Below are positions 1-12,220 of a stretch of 64,000 nt of DNA, in pieces. This DNA comes from Pterois miles. Its lineage: Eukaryota > Chordata > Actinopteri > Perciformes > Scorpaenidae. The stretch is from positions 485,001-549,000 of the forward strand of contig CAMQGK010000001.1 of assembly GCA_947000775.1 (NCBI GenBank). The letters run 5' to 3'. Position numbers and translations under genes: made by a program. Position 1 is the first letter of the stretch. Every line of letters starts with the position of its first letter. The notes under the pieces were generated by a model. It was given only the letters and a program-made list of their open reading frames with translations, was not told where the DNA came from and did not search any database.

Positions 1-1464
1 TTTTGAAGCTTGTAGAGCTTGTGTCAATTACATGAATGATTGTATAAGAATGACAAGTCACAGCTTTGTCCTGATCAACAGAGGTCTGTCCATAGTCCTT
101 TTGTCCTACAAGTCGGTGTGAACAAGCCACTTGTTGCATAATATGACTAATGAGTCATGGTATAGTTTACATGTTCCTGCAACAAGTTCCTGAGGAATGT
201 TTGGTTAATAAACAGTCATCTTTCCTGTGTTTATGTCCCTGTGTTTTTTACAAATGTGTAAGCGTTTGTCACTGGTGGATGTACAGTATTTCAGGAATGT
301 GGTCATATCTCACAACCAACATCAGGATTGTTCAGCAGCTATTTTTATAATATGGCTATATTTGCTATTGTATCTCCTCTCAACCAAGTTCTACTTATAA
401 AGATACCATACATGAATAAATAATCTGTCTTTCACAGTTTATGTACATTTAGTGATTTCTTTTCACAATACAGATTAGATTATATTGTATAGTGTGTAAG
501 CAGATGCTAAGTAGAAAGTCAACATTAATCCAAAGCGACACCAAATGTTGCTGGGTTATTAAGAGTCATAAAATATAATATATATAATTTATTTATTGTA
601 TTTAATATAATTTTGCTCTTATTACAAAATAGAGTAACAGGGTTAGTCTTATTCTGATTTTTTTTTATTTCTTGAGGGTACTTAATTGATAAGAATACAG
701 GTTTGGATATATAGGCATTTTGCTTCTGCCTGTGCCCAGTTCAGTCACTACTTAAAACAGAGACAGTTGACTTTGTTAATACTGTTTATACGCCATAGTT
801 ATTGATTATGTGTGCTGACCGCTATAAAAATACTACTACTACTAATCCACATGGAAATGTGTAATTTTAGTTGGGTTTAGGACATGTATTTTGGGGATCT
901 ATTAGGAAATTAAATATAATATACTATGTATTTGTATAATAACATGAAAATAGGAATTGTGTATTTATTAGCTTAGAATGAGCCCTTTAAATCTACATAG
1001 GGAGTGGGTCCTCTTCATGAAGTCTGCCTTGTTGCCCATAACAGAAAAACCAAACACTGGCTTTAGGGAAGCCTTTCGCATTTTTCTTTTAATTAAAGGG
1101 GCGGTAAATTTTCCAAAAACTTATTACAGAGTTAACATATGGTGAGTGGCAACGGCGTTACCACGGTTTTGACTTGACGGTTTATGTTAGTGCTGTCTGA
1201 TAAGGGGGGAATGAGTGGAGGGGTACTGATTGCAATCTGGAGCCACACCACTAGATGCCACCAATTATTACACATTGTCCTTTAAAGATACGTCCCCACC
1301 CACCCTTGTGTCTCTTGCAGAAAATACAAGAGCAAAGAATTATTTTTCCCATAGTTAATTGCTCCCCTATAAAATTTCCACATACAACATATAACATAAT
1401 TTACAAGTTAACATATGGTGATTGCAGTTACCGGAGGTTTATTGTGTGTTTGTGTCTCTTGCAG
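1..1464 (+). other. lclat1: intron of lclat1 (left part of window)
   Basis: No exon of lclat1 or any other gene is recognisable here. The sequence is AT-rich, with stop codons in all frames and no segment resembling the acyltransferase domain that must precede the exon at 1465. The right end holds a decayed transposon piece and a duplicated splice acceptor, described separately. An intron is inferred because the first recognisable lclat1 exon starts in mid-codon after a good acceptor. Confidence 0.6.
1199..1287 (-). repeat. fragment of a short TIR transposon (GTGTGTAGGATT family)
   Basis: Read on the minus strand this begins with TTTAAAGGACAATGTGTAA and continues with GGTGGCATCTAGTGGTGTGG, then a segment matching the left part of the fuller element at 21147-21873. 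The inner end is unclear; similarity may extend leftward. It is a decayed copy inside the lclat1 intron. Confidence 0.6.
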
Positions 1465-1482
1465 AAAATACAAGAGCAAAGA
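1306..1482 (+). repeat. lclat1: duplicated splice acceptor plus exon start of lclat1
   Basis: A 33-bp string covering the polypyrimidine tract, the AG and the first 18 exon bases (AAAATACAAGAGCAAAGA) occurs at 1306-1338 and again, identically, at 1450-1482. A second shared string (GTTAACATATGGTGA) lies upstream of each copy, near 1131 and 1406. This looks like a local tandem duplication whose left unit also carries the transposon piece at 1199-1287. The right copy is the functional acceptor because only it continues into the conserved coding frame; the left one runs into a stop codon within about a dozen codons. Confidence 0.75.
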
Positions 1483-3095
1483 GGATGCGTTCGCTGCCCA
1501 GAACAACCTGCCAAAATTCGAGTATGTGCTGCATCCCCGCAGCACTGGATTCACTTTCATTGTGGACAGACTACGAAAAGGTACAATCATTACTCAAATC
1601 ATGAAACGTGGACTTGTAACAATGATATAAAAGATCTTGTTAGTTGGCAACCCAACAGCAGCACTTTCAGTGACTGGAATTATTTGGTCACAGTCATCGT
1701 GATGGAAACATTATATCAGCAAAACCAAGGGTAAATTACATGCCATCATGATGATTGTAGTTAATCCAATGACGCGGTTTGCAGGGGAGGGATCACTCCT
1801 GTTATCCGTCATTCTCAGACCTGCGCTTCATCCTACTGCCAGCCATTACAACACCTCAGAGACTCTCATATTTCCCAATGAGCTAATTCTGGCAGTCCTC
1901 CAGATTTCTTAAATACCACCTCTGGCCCTGCCGTCTCATCCCCCCACCTGCTCTGGATGCTGAGCACGGCACTAACTCAACAAGCAGTTGTTTTGAACCA
2001 GTGTGATGTCATCCGACTTAGCTAATTCTCCGCTCCCTCTCTCTCTGCACTGCTGACTGACATGCTGTGCATGTCCAAGTCCGCCATGCCCCTCTCGGCT
2101 CTATTTTTACCGTGGTGGAGCTGAGCTGAACAGGAGCAGGCGCTGGCAGGTGTCATCTTGTCCACTTGATATTTCATTCAGTTCTATATGTGTGTTGTAA
2201 GGGCACCGCAGATCAGTGACGATGGCATAAAGCTTGTGGTAGTTTTGAAGTCAGAAAGGGGATGAAGCTCTAAGCTCGTGGATAATTAGAGGTACATATG
2301 TAATGTAGCTAAGAGCTGGGATTTTGAAGGGTGCATAAAACAGTTCCAGTAACCAGTGTGGGTGTGGAAAAAGGATAATATTAAGTCTCCCTGCAGAGTC
2401 ATGTCTGAGACTGTGTAGTTTACAGTAAGCTGGGACTGTTAAGGAGTTTTGAGTGATGAAAATTAAGTATTTTACATAGCTTTTTTAATACTTTTGCAGT
2501 CTAGTTCAATGTCTCATTTTGGTTATTAGACTATTGTGAGCATGTAAAAACTGTGTCCCTTTTCCTAGGAGACAACCTGGATGCCGTCCATGATATTACA
2601 GTGGCATATCCCAAAAACATCCCTCAGACAGAACGCCACCTCATCCTGGGGCTTTTCCCCTGCGAGATCCACTTCCACGTCCGCCGCTACCCAGTGGCTT
2701 CTCTGCCCACCTCCTCCTCTGACCTGGAGTCTTGGTGTCGAGAGCGTTGGGCTGAGAAGGAGAGCCGTCTGCGGGACTTCTACTCGGGCCAGCCCCGGGG
2801 CTTTGACAGGGACGGCGTTGCGCGTGTGCCACCTTGTAAGACGGAGCTGCGAGTGACTCTGATCAAAGCCGCCTCACTGCTGTACTGGAGCAGCTTCATC
2901 GCTCTGTGCTTCACTGGCCTGTGGCTGTGGGCTCCGTTCAGGCTCTACTTCCTGGTCATGGTTGGAGTATATGTGGCCCAGCAGAAGCTGATTGGTGGGC
3001 TGGAGCTGTTGGAGTTGGCCTGCCATCGATACTGGAAGTCCATGGCTGCCGACGTGGGTGAGAAGAGTAAGGTGCTGGATGGGAAGATGCAGTGA
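1465..3095 (+). CDS. lclat1: lysocardiolipin acyltransferase 1, last two coding exons (partial)
   Basis: Exons 1465-1580 and 2569-3095, joined in phase (AAA G|GA GAC), encode about 214 residues ending in a TGA stop. They match the C-terminal half of LCLAT1/ALCAT1, an ER and mitochondria-associated-membrane acyltransferase of the PlsC/AGPAT family that re-acylates monolysocardiolipin and lysophosphatidylinositol. Diagnostic stretches are EYVLHPRSTGFTFIVDRL, NLDAVHDITVAYP, EIHFHVRRYP and PPCKTELRV. Two hydrophobic helices follow (SLLYWSSFIALCFTGLWLW and FRLYFLVMVGVYVAQ), then the family signature GGLELLELACHRYW. The catalytic HX4D and EGTD motifs belong to exons left of the window, so activity cannot be judged here. 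The first exon has a decoy acceptor 144 bp upstream. Confidence 0.93.
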
Positions 3096-6000
3096 GGATG
3101 GAAGATGAGGTTGACTGGACAATATGTTTCTACCTATGCTCAGCAAGGACACTGAGGACTCAGTTGTCTTGACCTGTTCAGTCCAGAGGGCAAGAGGATC
3201 CCTTTAAGGGACCCGATGCTCCACGCCTTAGAAAGGAAGTTCACTTCCTGACGGTATGCATGGCTTCAGTGGAGAGAGAGCTTACCTTGAACAAAAATAG
3301 GAATGTTATTTACATTTATCTCTGTTGGATTCAAGGAATTCACTTAATGCATCACTTGCCATTTGTATGTCTCTCCTTGTATGAACTCTGTTATTTAGCT
3401 TGCTGTCAGTGCATTTTATCAAGATATGTTGTTGGTGTTTTATTGTGGTGGATTGTTTGGAACCTCAGTGGACGTGTCATGAAACAATGCTGTTAGTATT
3501 TCTTATGCTGTTGCCATCAAGTCTTTGAAAATGGTTTTATTGTACGCTGTGTTGCCCTTGTTTTATATATCCGTGTCATAAAGTATGGAGGAGAGCCATA
3601 GTACAGACCACCTGTACATATGATGACTTGACTTTCACCAATATTCAAATCAATACTGTAGTTAGCTGGATTAGACTGATGGGACTAGTCAAATGAATCA
3701 GTTTCAATCGAGGAAAGAAAAGGATTGATATGATTCCCAGATAATTGCTAAGGAATATATAGGTATATACTCTATGTGTACCATAGTTTACCTTTATTGG
3801 GTCTAATTATGCTTTTATACAAGGAGGTTTCCCAGTTAGTCCGTAGCGATAACTTGTGAGATTTACTATTTAGGTCTTGAAACATAAACTGTTATTCTGC
3901 TTGATTGCTCAAGTAGCTTTTGCACATAAAAGCCAAAGGTGAGAAATGCAGATGTGATTTTATAAAAGAAACCAAACAGAATGTAGTCTGTCTTTGTTAG
4001 GAAAGGATACTGGCAGGGTTACCCACTGCGACGCTGAGGTAACACTTGTGATCATCAACCCGTCAAGATCTAAGATCTGACTGAGATGTTACGTCTGTAG
4101 AAGCAGATGAGCTTTGTGCCCTTTCTGGGAATGAAGGGATGCCTTTTAGAGGCAGGATGTGGGTGGAAGAATGTCCTGTTGGGACAACATTACCCCTCGA
4201 TGTGCAGGGTGGCATAGAGGACCAGACTTGGAGTGGAAAACTGGCCATGAACTCAACCTAATCCAAAAAAGCCCTGTAATGCCCACCTCTGCCTGTGTCC
4301 CTCTCTAGAGGACTGGCATTGATGCGCCTACTAAACTCAATTAGCAAATGACAGCTGAGAAAGCTACTCCAATTGTGCCAAAAAAGGACAGAAATTGAAA
4401 CAAGATTTGAGTGGTGCTTAAGCCACACTTTTAGCCACAGACTCTCCGTGCCACTCGATACCATTTCAAACTATGTTCATTCTGGGAGTCCGGAAACATT
4501 TGTGCATTGGGACAGTCTGTAGCACCTTTTGTACCACTGTGTGACGTGTGATGACCACTTCAACCCTATTTGTCTTTGTTTCTATGAATCTGAAGCTCCT
4601 GCAGTTTTAAGTGTAAAGAGGCTGTTTCCAGTCACTGTGATCCAGCTGTGTTAACTGTACCATCAGCATGTAGTAGAGTTTACCAAACATGGTACTTTAT
4701 CTGTTTCCTCAACTCTGAATCACCATGTATTACTCTTTCACCTGTGCTGTTTTCTGTTGCTTATTTTACAATCACTTGCTGATGCTGGACCTCTTCAAAG
4801 TCACTGTCCTCAGGTAAACAAGAGTCAGTCTCTTACGCAAGGGAATATATTATATATAAATATATACACACACGTACATACACACACATATATAAATAAA
4901 TATAATATATCAGCTCATTCAGTCCTTGTTCTTTTGAGTTTTGTGGCCATCCTAGGAAATGTTCTCTACTCACTTCATAACGAATACATGCTTGTAATCT
5001 CACTTGATCTTTTGATTAATGCTGTAGTAGCTCATGTCATTATATTGACAGCAACATCATCAAAATGTCAAACATTGCTGACATTATAATGTGACGTTAT
5101 GACATTACGCAGGGACTGTGACAGCGCGTTTTTCTCTTTTATTCGTCATTCCACTCGTGTCGAGCATTTCCATTACACTGACATTTTAATTGACGCGTAC
5201 CATCTCATGCATTGTCTCGGCAGCCCTTTGATCCCGAATGCATTTCCAACAATCGCTACGCTGCAGCGAGTGAGTCAACAAGGCCTTGAATGCTCGTGTT
5301 ACACAACACTGGGGCCGCAGTTTGCACACACACATTCTAGTCTACCGTAGACAACCAAAAAGGTCAGGAGCTTTGAAGGTGAAGTGCAGTCGCCATAGTA
5401 ACCAGTGTTGACTCCCCTGTCTCCTAGCAACGGAATGTGGAGTGATGTCAATGGAAAGCATGCTATTTTCTCCTGCTGACAGAATGATGTCACTCCTTTG
5501 TGTGTGAAGAGAGTGGTGGAAAGATAGTTTATTTCTATATTCTATATCTCTGCTCTCCTGTGAGGATAGAGGGGGTGTGACGCTGACATCCCATGGAGTC
5601 AAAGACAAAGGGAGAGGATAAACCAAAATAGCCGTCCGAGGACGATGAATCATGGGCCAATTAAGGGTGCAATTATGCTCCCGGTGCTTTTTTTTTTTTT
5701 ATGGCACCCCCCCTCCCTCACTCCAAATCATCCGCTGCATCTGAATATAACTTCAAATTTGCTCTGATAGGTTTGACAGTGGGTGGAAGGAAGATGGATG
5801 ATGCACACACCATCCACATGAGAGCATCACTTCACTAAGTGTGTCTGTTTTTCCTGTTATTAGATTTGGTCCTAAAAGACTGCATCTCTTAGTAACAGAA
5901 GAGTTTAAGGTTAACGTCTTTAGGGAATCTCAATGCCCTGCCAAGGAGCACTGTGGACGCGTCTGAAGGCTAGCGGAAAAATAGCTCTTTAAATGCACTC

Positions 6001-7190
6001 GCAAAGACTGTCACATCTAGATTTGTGCCATGTCTATCCAATTGCATGCGGACTAATAGGATCAACAAGGCAGTGTAATTATCTTATCTGGCCATGATGG
6101 CTTTTTCAATAAAGACAGCAGATAATCCTGAGGTTACGCAAGGACAACATCAACTATGAATTATAAAGCAGGACATTGAGCTCTGTGGAGGTGGAGCCTT
6201 TTTGCCTCACTCATGTCAAATATATATATAGTCAGAAAAAAAACAGTCTTCTCAGCCCATTAATGCTCTACATCCAGTAAAGAACAAGCAGTGGATACAA
6301 AAACAGCTGTGACCAGAACAGTTTGTTGTGTTCCAACAGCCTTAATTAATATTTGTCTGAGCTAACTTTAGTGCTGTGTGCTCACTCATAGGGCGCCTCC
6401 AGGAGTGACTGCAGGAAAGCAGTCCTGTTGTTGAATCCACCACTGTGACACAGACACCCTGACAAAGAAGCCTTCCAACAGGATCGCAGCTATAAATAAC
6501 TCCACGCAGCACTGCAATATTAGTGGGTGGATTAGGAGAGAATCGTCACCGTCTATTAATAAACCCAATGCAGTCAAACCTCTTCATCTTTGGTGATTCA
6601 TGGTGAGTACTGAATAGGTAGGAATATAAAGGAACTTTTAGTTTAGATGTGTCGTAAATATTTGCTCTTTCATTCCATATTTGTCTGTATTTGGGTATTT
6701 ATTGCAATGCACATGATTTAGTAAACATTTCTGTTCCACTGAGTAATATAACTGACATATATTTCCAGACTGCAGTGGAGCTCTACAGATGCTGTCGAGC
6801 GACTAACCTTAGAGGACTCAGCATTATGCATCCAGGAGGAAACATCCTCAGAAATCATCCTGTCTCCCAGTATCCTGCTGCCACCTAGAGGTCTGATGAT
6901 CCCTTTAAGGACGTGAACATGACAATATTCAAAACACCAAGCTGTGCTTATGTCCAGATTTGTCGTGAGGACCAGTGAAGACCAAATTTGAAATCTAAAA
7001 TGCAAACATCATGAGGAAAGAAGAAACAGACTTTGGCAGTAGTCATAGCCATGTGTTCAAACATCTGACTACTCTAAGTGTTTTCACAAACATTATAGAT
7101 TATTATCTGACTCTATTGCACTTACTGACAAAATATATTCTAAGCTAAAAAAAAAACAAGACAAATAAGTTTAACCCAGCAAGACTAAAT
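3096..7190 (+). other. lclat1 3' UTR and lclat1-ypel5 convergent spacer
   Basis: No gene is recognisable. The left part is presumably the lclat1 3' UTR; candidate AATAAA signals lie at 4895-4900 (inside an AT-rich microsatellite, doubtful) and 6108-6113 (better context), but neither can be proved. An AT/CA-rich simple stretch lies at about 4848-4912 and a T-run at 5688-5700. The stretch from about 5.1 to 6.2 kb is not obviously repetitive and could hold conserved non-coding sequence. Confidence 0.4.
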
Positions 7191-7191
7191 G

Positions 7192-9165
7192 TTTATTTAG
7201 AAATCACATCAGAGAAAACCTTGCTATAGCCACATGAAGAAAACCATTTTTCAATCCTCCAATCAAGAAAAAAAAAAAAAAATACTGTAAGATAATGTGT
7301 CAATAAAATAATAATCATATAGAGTAAAGCAAATAAAAACAATGGCCTATCAATAAAATGGTAAAAGTGAACAACAAAATTACAATATTCTGTCACAGCC
7401 ATTGACTGTACACTGCATTGACTGGGGGATATACTAAGATGGTGTCAGTGTCCTGTTTTTTTTTGTAGATTACGACAACTCGCAATGTCTTGCATGACCT
7501 TGTAATATAAGCACAAACATTAACAAGGTCATTGTGAAGGTTGGACCATTGCGGTAACGCCTGCAGGCATGCACACCCTGAAATGGCACGATGTTACACC
7601 AGGGCCATGATACTACAACCCACTGCAAAAATAACCTTGAATATCATGGAGACTAGATGTGACATTTTGATTGAAATCTTCACAGGACACTGATGATATA
7701 AAACAGAGGCTCTGGCATAGTCAGAAGACAAAGACTCAACTGTAAAGACTAGAACTGCATTAAAGCTTGCTTGGCTTTGTGTTGTAAGATACAAATGTGG
7801 CCAAAGCTTAGGATTATAAAAAGAGGATGGGTCACCTCTAAAGTAGAAGAGTAGGAGACGGCATCCAGAGTCAACTGTTAAATAAATAAATGGAACACAG
7901 TCAAACTCAGTGTGTCATTTCCAACATTATAATGTATTAACTGCCCTTGGTGATTTTTCCAGAGGCCATCTATAAACTTGTCTTACGTTGTCTCCCACTG
8001 CTGGCTACTTTCAAACGCTTGTATGACCCATCCTCTCACAATCCTGTCCTGAAACTGGCAGGCAGCCACAGAATGTCTCCATCACGTCTCAGACAAATTC
8101 GTCCTCCATCACACTGAAGACACATGGCTGGAAGGTAACACGTTCCTCATAAGTCACCGAAAATGACATGTTGCTCTTCACACGGCACACCACACAGGCA
8201 CAGAAACCTTGGTAACAGATGGAGAGCGGCAGAGCTCAATTAAATTGTAGGATAAACTGTACGAGATCACCTCCACACTACGAACCGTAAGAATGGGACA
8301 CTTAAAGCCACTTTGTGTACGTTTTCAAGAATGGCACGTCAATCAAAATAAATGCACATCATGTGAGCCAGATCTAAATAAAACTCCCATCAAGGTCAAA
8401 CACTACAATGAATACTTAAATATGACATCAATCTGTGCGGCCCTTACGGTATCGTCATGGACTTGAACATAGATTTTAAACACTATAACATTCATTACAT
8501 TACTGACTAATAAAAGGTAACTGATGTAGAAATAACAACTACTGTGGTCTTAATTGCATTCAGTGCTCACCAGTGACAAATACACTGAGACAAAGGTCAC
8601 AACACAGAAGCACAAAAGCAATATGTAGAGCGACAACTCCCATCGGTTCATTTAACATTGCCGTGCAAAGCGGGCTGCTTCTTTGCCCCCGTCTGAATGA
8701 CGAACATAGTCGGCTCTACTGCCTTCAGTTATCTAAATAAACAACAACTAGGTGAGGTTTTTTGTGTACTATCATGCATGTGTTTAATTACCATCTGCAG
8801 AAGTGTTTGAGCATGCCTTGTGAGGTGGTGAAAATTCGGTGTGACTGTGCATGAACACACAAACAAGTGAAGTTACAACTCTCTATCGGTGTCCCCAGCT
8901 GTTTTGGGGTGGTGCCCTGTGACATATAAATCAGAAAGTATTTTGGGGAAACCTATTCAGCAAGAGTAGAGCCAGCAAACCAATCGTCTAATCAGCAGAG
9001 GTCTAGGCCAGAGACAGGGAAGGGATATGGTGGTGAAGCCAAAACTTCACTGACCACTAAGTCTGCAGGTGGTGGTGCGCAGTGCAGAGGCAAGGGGATA
9101 TAGGACGGGGACAAGAGGATACAGGAGTGAGATTTCCCCACACAAGTTAATCCGAGGTTAGGGGC
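7192..9165 (-). other. ypel5: probable ypel5 3' UTR
   Basis: There is no coding potential. On the minus strand, downstream of the ypel5 stop at 9166, the first AATAAA I noticed is at 7197-7192 (TTTATT on the plus strand), which would give a 3' UTR of about 2 kb. An A-run at 7267-7281 sits about 70 bp before that signal. Lclat1 and ypel5 are convergent, so their 3' ends face each other here. Confidence 0.35.
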
Positions 9166-9643
9166 TCATGAGTTGTCTGAGGGGACGTGCTCCTCAAAGC
9201 CCTCGCTCTCCCTAACCAGCGCCCTCTCCAGGATGACACGTCCCTCCTTGTACCGCTGACTGTCCTCAGTGGCAAACTCATAGATCCAACCCAGCTTGCT
9301 GTTGCAGTTCTTGCAGCTGACGTCCCTCACCATGTGTCTGCCGGTGAGCATCACTCTGTCCTGCACCTCGCTATACTGGAGGTTCACCACCTGTGGAGTT
9401 GAGACACAAGTGTGCACACACATTTTGAAGCACGGAACTAGACAGTGAATCTGTGTACACTGCTTGATTTAGAAGTGAACTTTAACACTAATGTCTTTGT
9501 ACCTTGTTGAAGAGGAAAGCTCTGCCTGTGGCTCCTGTGAAGCGTGTTGAGATAAGCTCAGACCTGTTGGTCAGGATGGTGTCACAGTTGGCACAGGAGA
9601 AGAGGCGAGTTCCGCCAATGTGGTCCAAGAAGATGCGTCCCAT
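9166..9643 (-). CDS. ypel5: yippee-like 5 (Yippee zinc-binding protein)
   Basis: Two coding exons on the minus strand: 9643-9503 (141 nt, start ATG at 9643-9641) and 9390-9166 (225 nt, stop TGA). The intron has a GT donor and an AG acceptor and falls after FLFNK, giving 121 codons, the usual YPEL5 length. The Yippee domain has two zinc-binding CxxC pairs, CANC near residue 17 and CKNC near residue 73. The C-terminus ends EEHVPSDNS. From memory the translation is essentially identical to mammalian YPEL5. YPEL5 is known as a nuclear, centrosome and spindle-associated protein and a modulator of the CTLH/GID E3 ubiquitin ligase. An acceptor eight bases upstream of the ATG (exon edge 9651) shows that a non-coding 5' exon exists. 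This gene is convergent with lclat1 and divergent from plb1. Confidence 0.97.
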
Positions 9644-9651
9644 TGTCAAAT

Positions 9652-11023
9652 CTATGGGGAGCAAGTGAATTAAGGAAACAATAAGATAGAGGAAAAAAAG
9701 AGCAAATTATTCATGTCGGAAAATTAAATAAAAATAGGACTTGACTATATACGTATATAAGCTGTAACACCATACAACCCTAATGTGAAAATGTAAACCT
9801 AAGTTAAAATTATGAGAGGTTTTTCCATACCGTTTATAAGGTGGTGGCTACTCCTTTCACATAGCTGGGTGTGTGGGGCTATTATGGGCAATGTTGTAAA
9901 TCAAAGAGCAGTTTGTGACTGTTTTATGGTCACAGTGGATTTTTAAGTCTGTGAAGATTCTCAGTCATCCAGGCTATGGGATATCTAGACATGCAAAGTC
10001 AAAGGCACTTGCTGTAAGTAACCACACTGAAATAAGGACTATGTGCAATTATTTTGGATTCCTTTTAGTTTCGCTTTTATGTCTAAACTCTCTCTCACGC
10101 TCTCTTTTCTCTCCACTTTTTTTCTTTAGCTTATTTCCTAAAAATACTATGAGGCTTTTACTTATGTTTTGGAAGGATAAATAGAGCTCTCCTAAAGCCA
10201 TGTAAACCTACAGACAGACTGCAGCTTGTAATGCGCCACCTTATGTATTCACTGCCTTTCTTGTGTGTGGTTAAGAGGTTAAAATATACTACAGTGCGTC
10301 AAATATCTATCATCACAATATATAAATAACATATACTTAGATAAGAGGATTTTATCCATATCACTCACCCCAACAATATCACTTTCCTTTGTTTAACAAA
10401 TGTCCTCATTTCTGTCCTGTTTGTGCTTTTTTACTCGAGTCAGGTGTTTGTGAACAATGCAGCAGAAATCTGTCAGTGACCATCTCTTAAATGCTGCACT
10501 ACACATGTGAACTGAATGTCAATTAGCAGAGTTTATCTTTAACACACGTTACAAGCTATACATGGTAACATAAGGAAACTTAGTAAAGTACAGACTACCA
10601 TAACGTTGACAGTCTCAAAAGAAAAACAAACATTATGAGCTCAAATTAGTCGTAGTAGCGTAGTAACGTTAGCTCTTGGTTGAGCATTTTAATGAACAAG
10701 TACTTCTTGTTCCTGGCTGCTGACTACTGTTGGCAGTTCAGCTTTGAATGGTACTGAAAATTAAAGCCGTTATCAAGAAAAACAACATAACGTCTCTTTA
10801 AAAGATAAATACGTTTGCCTAACTGACAAAAGGGAGCACGTTTGCTGGTATCTACCGAGGCTTTGGATGTGTTGGCTGAATGGTGTCGTACTGATTTATC
10901 AAGTCAAAAGACGCTAACGTTGCGTTAGCCGTCAAGCTAACAGCGAAAACGGCGACAAACTATGAACAAGGCGAAAACAACAAAGCGTATATTTCAGCTT
11001 AGCTCCAAATGACGGCTTCCTAC
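9652..11023 (-). other. ypel5: ypel5 intron 1 (5' UTR intron)
   Basis: This lies between the coding-exon acceptor (edge at 9651) and a putative leader-exon donor at 11024. No coding sequence is seen. A stretch near 9945-9973 (GTGAAGATTCTCAGTCATCC) resembles the end of a widespread fish transposon. The rest looks unique and becomes CpG-richer toward 10.9-11.0 kb. Confidence 0.4.
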
Positions 11024-11210
11024 CTTTTCAAATTTGTTTTAATGGCACAAAGTGTTCTCGCCAGCGATAATGTCACCGATGTTTTAGGTTTATTTTAGTG
11101 GCACATCTGTTGTTTTCACCGTCGTCGTCGTCGCAGCTTTGTTGTTCTTTTTCAGCTGTTCCTGTCTGCGCTCTGTGCTCCAAGCTAGTATCAACATCCG
11201 GTCGTGACGT
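11024..11210 (-). promoter_or_regulatory. ypel5: putative ypel5 non-coding first exon and promoter
   Basis: On the minus strand a splice donor (AAAAG|GTAGGA) lies at 11024/11023, preceded by CpG-rich sequence with repeated CGTCGT and a CRE-like TGACGTAG at about 11204. It is the only good donor in a CpG-rich patch upstream of the ypel5 coding exon. The transcription start itself is not determinable from the sequence. Confidence 0.4.
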
Positions 11211-11560
11211 AGCAGCCCCTGCGTGCCGCAGAGGCTCATGGGTGCGCCACAAGGTGTCAGCAGAGCGGAGGAAAGCCATGAGGAAAACCTTCACGTGAGT
11301 GAGCATTACAAATATATCAATAAAACTTTGCATGTATACACCTTTTAAAACTTGACAACATAATCATTAATAATGGGTCCCTTTGTATGTACATGTCAGT
11401 TTATGCAGTAGCTGACAGGAAGTAGATTTGGAACAGAGTTGTTGCCCTGGCAACAGATTGGCAATGAAGAAGTACCTCAGACTACTCAGATATTTTGCTT
11501 AATATACAATACTACAGTACAGTGGTAGCCAAGTAGCCAAAAGGTACGCAGTAGCTGAAG

Positions 11561-12204
11561 TAGGCAACAGTTTTTGGCATCATAGGGCAAAAAATCCATA
11601 ATAACCTTTCAGCATATTGCAAATGAAGAAGAAGAAGAAGATAGTCCTTTATTAGTCCCACAAGGGGAAATTCAATTTTTTCTCTCTGTTGTTAACTTAT
11701 ACACGGTACATGCAGACCCGAACACACACATGCACAAACATGCAACAATGGAGAGATGTCAGAGTGATGGGGCTGCTCCTGACAAGTGCCCTGAGCAGTT
11801 GGGGGTTTGGTGCCTTGCTCAGGGGCACCTCGGCAGTGCCCAAGAGGTAAACTGGCACCTCTCCAGCTCCAGTTCACACTCAGTTTTGGTCCATGGCGGG
11901 ACTTGAGCTGGGACCCTCCGGTTCCCAAGCCAACTCCCTACAGACTGAGCTACTGCCGCCCCCGCCCCCAAAGAAGTGAAGTGAAGTCTTGTTTTGAGAT
12001 CAGTTGAGGAAATACCCAACACCGTCCATTACAGTGACAGAAGACCAAAATCTCCTGTCTATCAGGCTAGATTTTCTAAAGCCTGAAAAAGAGCCACGAG
12101 GAGCTGATAAAGTCTAGTTTTCTCTCAGAGCACTTGAATAATAATATGCTGAAAGGTTATTATGGATTTTTTTTTTTGTCCAATGATGGCAAAAACTTTC
12201 TGCC
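11561..12204. repeat. inverted repeat flanking a SINE
   Basis: The arm at about 11561-11616 and the arm at about 12142-12204 are reverse complements over roughly 55 bp, with a perfect core of about 30 bp that includes GCTGAAAGGTTATTATGG. Between them lie SINE copy A (11624-11968) and about 170 bp of unidentified sequence. The arms could be the termini of a non-autonomous transposon or the product of an inverted duplication. A coding role is excluded. Confidence 0.7.
11624..11968 (-). mobile_element. tRNA-derived SINE, copy A
   Basis: The minus-strand element has a tRNA-like head (CAGTAGCTCAGTCTGTAG, A-box-like) at the high-coordinate end, a body shared with the copies at 12945, 41816 and 43178, and the 3' tail GTGGGACTAATAAAGGA followed by a CTT microsatellite (seen as GAAGAAGAAG at 11626-11640). 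The B-box region is altered compared with copy C. Confidence 0.9.
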
Positions 12205-12220
12205 TACCCTTACTTTATCC

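Noticed and set aside
1255..1734. 159-codon open frame over the lclat1 exon
   Set aside because: It is in a different frame from the conserved lclat1 sequence and spans a transposon piece and intron; the frame giving KYKSKEDAFAAQNN is the real one.
11073..11333. Divergent small gene at the ypel5 promoter
   Set aside because: The open frames on both strands are short, have CpG-driven composition and no recognisable domain; the region fits a promoter and leader exon better.
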